In this document: positions 1 through 5,195 of the stretch, in pieces
How positions within the stretch are numbered: position 1 is the first letter of the stretch
Layout: every line of letters begins with the position of its first letter
DNA from: a candidate division WWE3 bacterium RIFOXYC2_FULL_42_13
GTDB taxonomy: Bacteria; Patescibacteriota; WWE3; UBA101185; UBA10185
Direction: 5' to 3'
NCBI GenBank assembly: GCA_001773255.1
Contig: MEWF01000018.1
Span: 18,431-24,682 of the forward strand
DNA length: 6,252 nucleotides
The notes under the pieces: model-generated
Told to the model about the DNA's origin: nothing
Database searches by the model: none
Seen by the model: the letters and a program-made list of their open reading frames with translations, nothing else
Program-made: the position numbers and the translations under genes

Positions 1-168
1 AAATACGTTTTTAACAACGCGGTAAAAGATCCCGACAAATTACCCAGAGGAACGCGGTATTATTACATAGAATTAAACAAAGGGGTTTCTTCGGGCCGTG
101 CCCTTCTCGAGGTGTCCAATAGGGGCAGGATAGGGCCGTATATCACGGTCGAAGAGAAAATACGCTGA
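1..168 (+). CDS. C-terminal fragment of an unrecognised protein (5' end outside window)
   Basis: Frame 1 is open from the first base to a TGA at 166-168, giving 55 residues that start KYVFNNAVKD and end ITVEEKIR. The start lies upstream of the window. I do not recognise the family. The visible tail is soluble and charged, with alternating hydrophobic stretches (YYYIEL, RALLEVSN, GPYITVEE) that suggest beta strands, and it has no membrane segment or cysteine. The stop codon shares its A with the ATG of the next gene (TGATG), so the protein is probably made from the same mRNA as the glycosyltransferases downstream and may belong to the same surface-glycan pathway. That last point is inferred from position only. 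The reading frame is confident, the function unknown. Confidence 0.75.
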   Translation, partial: KYVFNNAVKDPDKLPRGTRYYYIELNKGVSSGRALLEVSNRGRIGPYITVEEKIR

Positions 169-1781
169 TGCTCAAATTGCTAAAAAACTACAAAATAGAA
201 ATATTATTCGTCCTGCTTTTTATATTTTCAAGACTTCCTGACCTTGGGTACGACGTATTCAACACGGATGTGTGGAAATGGAAGGCCCGAAGTTACGATT
301 TCGGAACAGGTGTTTTTACATTTGACTTGGAAAAGACAATTCAGAAATATCACCCGGGCGTTACTTTAATGTGGCTCGGGACCGCGGCTATAAAGGTCTA
401 CAATTTTTACTCGGGGTATTATCCTGCGGAAAATAGTACAGCGATGATATTTCAACTTCATTTTGTGCAAAAGCTTTTCGTAGTGATCGCGCTAGCAGTG
501 ACATTAGGACTCTCACTTTTTGTTCTTAAAAAATTGTTCGGGGCAAGAAAAGCTTTACTCGTGGTTACTTTGCTTTCACTGGAACCGTTCTACATTGCGC
601 TGACCAGAGTGTTTCATTTGGAAGGCTTAATGTCGACTTTTATGTTGGCTTCATTTTTATGGATTTACTATTACAGTCTTGACCCGGCAAAGAAAAAAAG
701 GCTGGTTGTATCGGCGGTGTTTGCGGGTCTGGCTTTTTTAACTAAAACCTCGGCGTTGTTTATGTTTCCTTACGTTGGTTTGGTTTTGTTAATAGAAGGC
801 CGGAAGGGTTCAAAAAATGTTTTAAGCGCTGTTCGCGCGGCTTTGCCTAAGGTAGGTCTGTGGCTACTGGTATTTTTAGGTGTGTTTGTGGCTGTTTGGC
901 CCGCCATGTGGGCATTTCCGGGGCAAGCTCTGAGCGCACTATACCGCGGGGTCTCGGAGATAGGCATAGAAAGGGAGCACGTTCAGTTCTATTTTGGCAA
1001 ACTGGTAGAAGATCCGGGCTTTTTTTACTATTTTGTTGTGCTGGGTTTAAGGTCATCGTACCTGTTAATTTTAGGTCTATTAGGTATAGCGCTTTTTTGG
1101 AAAAAAATATTTAGTGAAGGACAACGAAAGTTTTTACTTTACACCCTGCTTTTCGTAGGATTTTATTTCGCTCAGTTAATAATTCCGACAAAAAAACTGG
1201 ATCGCTATATTTTGCCGAATATTATGATGCTGTCTCTTATAACTTCTTTGTTCTGGATTTGGGTATTAGAAAAAATCAAGGGAAGGAGTTTTCTGAAATT
1301 TATTCCTTTAGTAATTGTAGCGGTTATACCCATGTTCTATCTTCATCCTGATTACCTGTCGTACTATAATCCGATGTTTGGCGGCCTTAAAAAAGGAATA
1401 TACACTTTGGAACCTAAGTGGCTGATCGGGGGAAAGGAAATAGTTAACTTCTTCGAAAAGAAAATGATCGTGGATGGAACACAACCGGTTTATGGCGATA
1501 TTTCGCTCGAGAGAACAATGAACGGAAGCGGTCCGTCAAAAGCCCTAACCGTAGCTTTTCAGGAAAAATATTATACTCAGATACATCCGTTTTTCCGCAG
1601 AATGGGGGGATTTGCTGTCATAGAAGACCTGACTCCTTTTGCGGTAAAAACAAGATATTTTGTCTACCCTGTGTGGGACGATATTTCGGCAGATGAAAAA
1701 CGTTTCGGACTCAGGTATGTAGATAGCATTTATTTGCGGGACGTGGAAATTTACAAAGTGTACGAAAGAATTCCATTATGA
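168..1781 (+). CDS. GT39/ArnT-like polytopic glycosyltransferase (PMT superfamily, GT-C fold)
   Basis: This 537-residue integral membrane protein has about 10-11 hydrophobic segments, including roughly 10-23, 98-120, 126-145, 153-170, 176-209, 226-246, 284-312, 320-340, 345-367 and 376-392, and a soluble C-terminal domain of about 140 residues. Family-like marks are a first extracytoplasmic loop with Asp34 followed by W38 and R41-S42, then HPGVTLMWLG at 62-71; R147, H150 and E152 in the second loop region; KKLDRYILP at 342-350; and HPDYLSYYNPMFGG at 393-406. GT39/PMT enzymes move a sugar from a polyprenyl-phosphate carrier to protein, lipid or glycan on the outer face of the membrane; acceptor and sugar cannot be read here. 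Many relatives carry an acidic pair in the first loop, whereas here Asp34 is followed by Val35. The ATG overlaps the upstream stop by one base and no strong Shine-Dalgarno is visible, so coupled translation is likely. The stop overlaps the flippase start as ATGA. Confidence 0.88.
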   Translation: MLKLLKNYKIEILFVLLFIFSRLPDLGYDVFNTDVWKWKARSYDFGTGVFTFDLEKTIQKYHPGVTLMWLGTAAIKVYNFYSGYYPAENSTAMIFQLHFVQKLFVVIALAVTLGLSLFVLKKLFGARKALLVVTLLSLEPFYIALTRVFHLEGLMSTFMLASFLWIYYYSLDPAKKKRLVVSAVFAGLAFLTKTSALFMFPYVGLVLLIEGRKGSKNVLSAVRAALPKVGLWLLVFLGVFVAVWPAMWAFPGQALSALYRGVSEIGIEREHVQFYFGKLVEDPGFFYYFVVLGLRSSYLLILGLLGIALFWKKIFSEGQRKFLLYTLLFVGFYFAQLIIPTKKLDRYILPNIMMLSLITSLFWIWVLEKIKGRSFLKFIPLVIVAVIPMFYLHPDYLSYYNPMFGGLKKGIYTLEPKWLIGGKEIVNFFEKKMIVDGTQPVYGDISLERTMNGSGPSKALTVAFQEKYYTQIHPFFRRMGGFAVIEDLTPFAVKTRYFVYPVWDDISADEKRFGLRYVDSIYLRDVEIYKVYERIPL

Positions 1782-3070
1782 TCGGAGCGTTGATCCAAAA
1801 AGTAAAGAGCAACAGATATTTGATGGGGACGGTCTACATTGGTGCGGGGAGTATTTTTGCAGCGGTTTTTTCTTACCTTCTTCAGTTTGTTTTCGGAAGA
1901 ATTCTTTCGGTCGCGGATTTCGGAACATTTAACGCTTTGATTTCCCTTTCATATTTGGTTGGTGTACCGGCGGGAGTGTTCGGAGTTTCACTTGTGAAAT
2001 ATGTTTCGGAGCTTTCTTCAAGACAGGATACAAAAAAACTTACGGCTTTGTATTGGAAATTATTGGCGCTGTCTTTACTTCTTGGAGTAGGAATTTCCCT
2101 GGCTATATTTTTGCTGAGATTTAATATTTCAGAGCAGTTAAAAATATACGACACGGGAGTTATTGCTATTTTTGGAATATTGATGGGGCTGGCTTTTGTA
2201 GGCTCAATACCGGCTTCTTATCTTCAGGGTTTGTTGAGATACCGAGCTTTCGCTTTTTTCAGCGTGATGTCGAGCGCGTACCGTTTTGTATTTTCAGCTC
2301 TGGCCGTCTTTTTAGGACTCAAACTAGCCGGAGCCTTCGGCGGAATGTTTGTTGCAGGTATATTGTCGGTGGTCACGGCTTTTTTTATTTTGCGCAAAAA
2401 TCTCACCACATTTGAAAATATCAGCCTAGTCGATGATTATAAGAGACTGCTCGCTTTTAGTCTTCCGGTGATGTTTGTTAATTTCGGATTAATGCTTTTA
2501 AACAACATCGATCTTATTTTGGTCAAGAAATATTTTGAACCGGAGATGGCAGGTTATTACGCGGGTACCGTAACTTTGGGTAAAATATTTTTGTTCGGCG
2601 CAGGTGCCGTATCAACAGTCATGTTCCCGACCATTTCCTCTTTGGCTGCCCGCGGGTTAAATTACAGCCGGGCGTTTTTTAAATTTTTGTCACTGCAGTT
2701 AATGTTGGTCGCGGGAGGGCTAATTGTCTTTTCCGTTTTCCCCTCTTTTCTTACAAGATTGTTCTTCGGAGAAAGATTTATGAGCTCGGTGGAATATTTG
2801 CCGATGTTCTCGTTATTCATCGGACTTTATATAATTATAAATTTTCTCATCCTGTTCTTTTTGGCCGTCAGTAGAACATCCGTGTTTCTCCTTTTACTAC
2901 CGGGCTTAGTTGTTCAGTACCTGCTCATAAGTTCAAACCACGGAACCCTATACGATATAATTAACGCGGATATATATGCTGGTATAATCAGCTTAGTACT
3001 TCTTACAGCATTTTTTATTAAAGGTAGCAGCGGAAAAGGTAACAATGGAAAAAGAGCAAATAAAATCTGA
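1778..3070 (+). CDS. Wzx-like oligosaccharide flippase (MOP superfamily, polysaccharide biosynthesis family)
   Basis: This 430-residue protein is almost entirely hydrophobic helices, about 12 or more (for example 16-38, 48-70, 90-113, 126-147, 163-204, 225-245, 260-285, 303-322, 341-362, 368-385 and 396-415). The opening pattern of a short basic N-terminus, a glycine-rich first helix, then GRILSVADFGTFNAL at 40-54 is typical of the polysaccharide transporter branch. The second half starts with a similar helix pair, FSLPVMFVNFG at 227-237 and NNIDLILVKKYF at 242-253, as expected of two-repeat MOP proteins. Members of the family flip undecaprenyl-linked sugars from the cytoplasmic to the outer face. 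Length is within the usual 400-500. The ATG sits in an ATGA overlap with the preceding gene. The tail from about 416 is polar and basic (GSSGKGNNGKRANKI), and its last nine residues are encoded by sequence shared with the next gene. The substrate is not deducible; the neighbouring glycosyltransferases suggest a locally made glycan. Confidence 0.88.
   Translation: MIGALIQKVKSNRYLMGTVYIGAGSIFAAVFSYLLQFVFGRILSVADFGTFNALISLSYLVGVPAGVFGVSLVKYVSELSSRQDTKKLTALYWKLLALSLLLGVGISLAIFLLRFNISEQLKIYDTGVIAIFGILMGLAFVGSIPASYLQGLLRYRAFAFFSVMSSAYRFVFSALAVFLGLKLAGAFGGMFVAGILSVVTAFFILRKNLTTFENISLVDDYKRLLAFSLPVMFVNFGLMLLNNIDLILVKKYFEPEMAGYYAGTVTLGKIFLFGAGAVSTVMFPTISSLAARGLNYSRAFFKFLSLQLMLVAGGLIVFSVFPSFLTRLFFGERFMSSVEYLPMFSLFIGLYIIINFLILFFLAVSRTSVFLLLLPGLVVQYLLISSNHGTLYDIINADIYAGIISLVLLTAFFIKGSSGKGNNGKRANKI
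3035..3040 (+). promoter_or_regulatory. Ribosome binding site inside the flippase 3' end
   Basis: AAAGGT lies four bases before the ATG at 3045, within coding sequence of the flippase. It supports that ATG as the true start of the following GT2 gene despite the 26-base overlap. The match to the anti-Shine-Dalgarno sequence is only moderate. Confidence 0.55.
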
Positions 3071-3878
3071 AAAACTTGTTTCAATAATCGTCCCTGCCTA
3101 CAAACAAGAAAGAACGATCAAACAAGACCTTGAAAATATTCTGAACACTCTGCTTCAGACGAGATGGGAATTTGAGATCATTGTTGTCGTAGATGGTTTT
3201 TTAGACAAAACATATGACATTGCCAGATCTTTGGAAAATAAAAAACTTAAAGTCTACGGGTATGAGACGAACAAGGGTAAGGGTTACGCAATAAGATACG
3301 GAATGGCAAGAGCATCGGGTGATTACATTTCATTTATAGATGCCGGGATGGACATAAATCCTAACGGAATTTCAATGCTCCTTGAACACATGGAATGGTA
3401 CGGGGCGGATATTATTGTCGGGAGTAAAAAACACCCGGTGTCCAAAGTTAACTACCCGTTAATAAGAAAAGTATACAGCTGGGGCTATCACACTTTAGTG
3501 CGATTCCTTTTCGGGCTTAAGTTAAGCGATACTCAGACAGGATTGAAGGTATTTAAAAGGGACGTTTTGCTTAAGGTTCTGCCCCGCCTTTTGATAAAAG
3601 AATTTGCTTTTGATATCGAGTTATTGGCCGTGGCAAGCCATTTAGGATTCAACAGTATCTATGAAGCCCCGGTAAATCTCACTATGGATTTTTCCCGGTC
3701 CACCTTCTCACCATTTTTTCTTTTGGACAAGCACGTTAGAAATATGCTAGTAGACACCGCCGCCGTTTTCTACAGATTAAAAATATTAAAATATTATGAC
3801 GACGCCAGTGTCAGAAAGTGGATCTACGACGAGGAGCTGGATATGCGAGTGAACACGGGGGAGTTGAGAAATGAATAA
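3045..3878 (+). CDS. GT2 glycosyltransferase, polyprenyl-phosphate-sugar synthase type (DPM1/ALG5-like)
   Basis: This 277-residue soluble GT-A fold enzyme lacks a clear membrane helix. It has the nucleotide-sugar binding strand VSIIVPAYKQERTI at 12-25, EIIVVVDGFLDKT at 44-56 with Asp50, the NKGKGYAIRYGM element at 76-87, a DXD-region strand FIDAGMD at 97-103, ADIIVGSK at 121-128, SDTQTGLKVF at 161-170 and FAFDIELL at 187-194. The GSK...DTQTGLK...FDIELL order is typical of enzymes that transfer a sugar from a nucleotide donor to dolichyl or undecaprenyl phosphate at the cytoplasmic face. The C-terminal part (about 222-250) is amphipathic and could rest on the membrane. The metal-binding motif reads D99-A-G-M-D103, so the second Asp of a classic DXD is Gly; Asp103 may substitute. 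The gene overlaps the flippase by 26 bases and the next gene by 8. A lipid-linked sugar made here could feed the GT39-like enzyme encoded upstream, but a direct glycan-extending role is possible. Confidence 0.88.
   Translation: MEKEQIKSEKLVSIIVPAYKQERTIKQDLENILNTLLQTRWEFEIIVVVDGFLDKTYDIARSLENKKLKVYGYETNKGKGYAIRYGMARASGDYISFIDAGMDINPNGISMLLEHMEWYGADIIVGSKKHPVSKVNYPLIRKVYSWGYHTLVRFLFGLKLSDTQTGLKVFKRDVLLKVLPRLLIKEFAFDIELLAVASHLGFNSIYEAPVNLTMDFSRSTFSPFFLLDKHVRNMLVDTAAVFYRLKILKYYDDASVRKWIYDEELDMRVNTGELRNE
3857..3863 (+). promoter_or_regulatory. Ribosome binding site for the second GT2 gene
   Basis: GGGGGAG stands seven bases before the ATG at 3871, inside the last codons of the preceding glycosyltransferase gene. 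It fits the spacing of a Shine-Dalgarno sequence and supports the start that gives an eight-base overlap. Confidence 0.55.
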
Positions 3879-4884
3879 GTTCAGCATTGTTATCCCGGTA
3901 AGAAAGATTAATGCGTTCTTGCAAGAGAACATTTCACATTTGAAAGAATTGAAATATAAAAATTTTGAGGTAATAATTATTACCGACGAAGAGGAGAAGT
4001 ATGATTTTCAAGACCCGAGATTTATTTTGGTATATTCGGGTCCGATCGGTCCGGGTGAAAAGAGAAATGTCGGGGCGTCCAAGGCAACCGGTGAAATATT
4101 AGCTTTTTTGGATGATGATGCCTATCCGGAAAAAGATTGGCTGGACAGGGCGGCAGGAGTTTTTGAGAATACCGAGATTTACGCTTTAGGAGGTCCGGCC
4201 ATGACACCGAAAAACGCGGGATTTTTAGAAAAAATGTCGGGAAGGGTATTGGAATCATGGATGGCCAGTGCCGGAACGGTATATAGACACACGCCCGGAA
4301 AAAGTATGGAAATTGCTGACTACCCCACGGTAAATCTCTTTGTGCGGAAAAAAATATTCGATGGGGTAGGGGGTTTTCCCGTAGAATTCTGGCCGGGAGA
4401 GGATACAAAGCTTTGTCTTGACCTTGTAAAATCACAGGGAAGGAAGTTTACTTACGATCCGTCCCCCATTGTTTACCACCATAGAAGGAACCTTTTTATC
4501 CCCCACCTAAAGCAAATATCCCGGTACGGCCGGCACAGGGGGCAGTTTGCCAGGATATTTCCCGAAACATCGAGGCTTCCCTCTTATTTTGCTCCGTCGG
4601 CTTTTATAATCGGACTAGTATCAGGTCCCCTTTTGTCTTTACTTTTTCCACCGCTTTGGAAATTATATTTGGGAGGTGCATTCTTATATCTCGCGCTCTT
4701 ACTTTCCGAAGGTTTGCGCATTTTTCTTAAAGACAAAGATCTGAAGGGGGCGGTTTATGTTACGGTGGGAATTTTTTTGACTCACGTTGTTTACGGGTCC
4801 AATTTTATTATTGGTATAATGAAGAAACCTGCGTTAAAATTGAGGGGTGTCGATAAAACAACAGGAAATTATTTAGGAGGATAA
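3871..4884 (+). CDS. GT2 family glycosyltransferase with C-terminal membrane anchor
   Basis: This is a 337-residue enzyme. The GT-A domain covers about 1-230: FSIVIPVRK at 4-12, FEVIIITDE at 32-40, GPGEKRNVGASKATGEILAF at 60-79, the metal/nucleotide DDD at 81-83 followed by YPEKDWL, NLFVRKKIFDGVGGF at 155-169, the likely catalytic-base motif GED at 176-178, and YHHRR at 202-206. The order DDD, GG-F, GED, then a YHH-type motif matches GT2 enzymes that transfer sugars to growing glycans or lipid-linked intermediates. Three hydrophobic segments follow at about 241-260, 264-284 and 292-316, so the catalytic domain is held at the cytoplasmic face. The donor sugar and linkage cannot be read from sequence. 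The start overlaps the upstream gene by eight bases. The last codons double as the Shine-Dalgarno for the ferredoxin gene, whose ATG follows this stop directly. All motifs appear intact. Confidence 0.88.
   Translation: MNKFSIVIPVRKINAFLQENISHLKELKYKNFEVIIITDEEEKYDFQDPRFILVYSGPIGPGEKRNVGASKATGEILAFLDDDAYPEKDWLDRAAGVFENTEIYALGGPAMTPKNAGFLEKMSGRVLESWMASAGTVYRHTPGKSMEIADYPTVNLFVRKKIFDGVGGFPVEFWPGEDTKLCLDLVKSQGRKFTYDPSPIVYHHRRNLFIPHLKQISRYGRHRGQFARIFPETSRLPSYFAPSAFIIGLVSGPLLSLLFPPLWKLYLGGAFLYLALLLSEGLRIFLKDKDLKGAVYVTVGIFLTHVVYGSNFIIGIMKKPALKLRGVDKTTGNYLGG
4874..4880 (+). promoter_or_regulatory. Strong Shine-Dalgarno for the ferredoxin gene
   Basis: TAGGAGG is embedded in the final Leu-Gly-Gly codons of the upstream glycosyltransferase, four bases before the ATG at 4885. 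It is the best Shine-Dalgarno match in the window, which predicts that the ferredoxin is translated efficiently relative to the genes before it. Confidence 0.75.
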
Positions 4885-5142
4885 ATGGAAGAAATATCTA
4901 CATACAAAAATCCGAATTCGAAAGTAATAATAAAAGTTATAAACGATAAATGTATAAGTGCGGCGACCTGCATAATCCATGCACCCGAAACATTTGACTT
5001 GGATGCAAACGGTATTGTTTATGCCAAAGAGGGAACCTGGGATGAGGCCGAGAAAATTATTAAAGGTGCGAAGTCGTGTCCGACCACGGCAATAATCATC
5101 GAGGATCTTGAAGGCAATATATTGTATCCCGAGAACAAATAG
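4885..5142 (+). CDS. Small single-cluster ferredoxin, probably [3Fe-4S]
   Basis: This 85-residue soluble acidic protein has exactly three cysteines: C23 and C29 in CISAATC, and C65 followed by Pro66. Monocluster ferredoxins bind iron through C-x2-(C/D)-x2-C plus a distant C-P. Here the second ligand position is Ala26, the arrangement seen in [3Fe-4S] ferredoxins that accompany bacterial cytochromes P450. Other family marks are APETFDLDANGIVY at 33-46 after the cluster loop, an amphipathic helix at about 52-62, and CPTTAIIIED at 65-74. It would serve as a cytoplasmic one-electron carrier. No P450 or reductase gene is visible. It abuts the preceding glycosyltransferase and has a strong Shine-Dalgarno, so it is the last gene of the unit. 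The nearest candidate client is the radical SAM enzyme downstream, which needs reduced low-potential donors, but a three-iron cluster is an uncertain match for that job. A four-iron form with a non-protein ligand is possible. Confidence 0.88.
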   Translation: MEEISTYKNPNSKVIIKVINDKCISAATCIIHAPETFDLDANGIVYAKEGTWDEAEKIIKGAKSCPTTAIIIEDLEGNILYPENK

Positions 5143-5160
5143 ATAAGTATCAATATCTTA

Positions 5161-5189
5161 TTGAACTATTAAGTTGCTTTCTATATACT
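5161..5189 (+). promoter_or_regulatory. Sigma70-type promoter for the radical SAM gene
   Basis: A -35-like TTGAAC (5161-5166) is followed after exactly 17 bases by a -10-like TATACT (5184-5189). The boxes match the bacterial consensus at 4 of 6 and 5 of 6 positions, and the element fills most of the only intergenic gap in the window (5143-5195). The -10 box ends six bases before the ATG at 5196, so transcription should start at or within a few bases of that ATG, giving a leaderless or nearly leaderless mRNA. No Shine-Dalgarno is present before this start, consistent with that reading. The prediction rests on motif and spacing only. Confidence 0.6.
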
Positions 5190-5195
5190 AAACAA

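Noticed and set aside
770..1056. Two overlapping minus-strand open frames
   Set aside because: Both are antisense to the GT39-like coding region and overlap each other; their sequences look like reverse-complement shadows.
860..1114. Plus-strand open frame of 84 codons in another frame of the GT39-like gene
   Set aside because: It is enclosed by a clear membrane-protein gene on the same strand, has no ribosome binding site and an atypical composition.
4022..4435. Minus-strand open frame of 137 codons
   Set aside because: It lies wholly inside the second GT2 gene, which has strong family motifs; the translated product is proline- and histidine-rich with no recognisable domain, as expected of an antisense shadow.
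5143..5161. Possible terminator hairpin after the ferredoxin gene (ATAAG ... CTTAT)
   Set aside because: Only a five-base, AT-rich stem with a nine-base loop and no following T-run; too weak to call, and it touches the -35 box.
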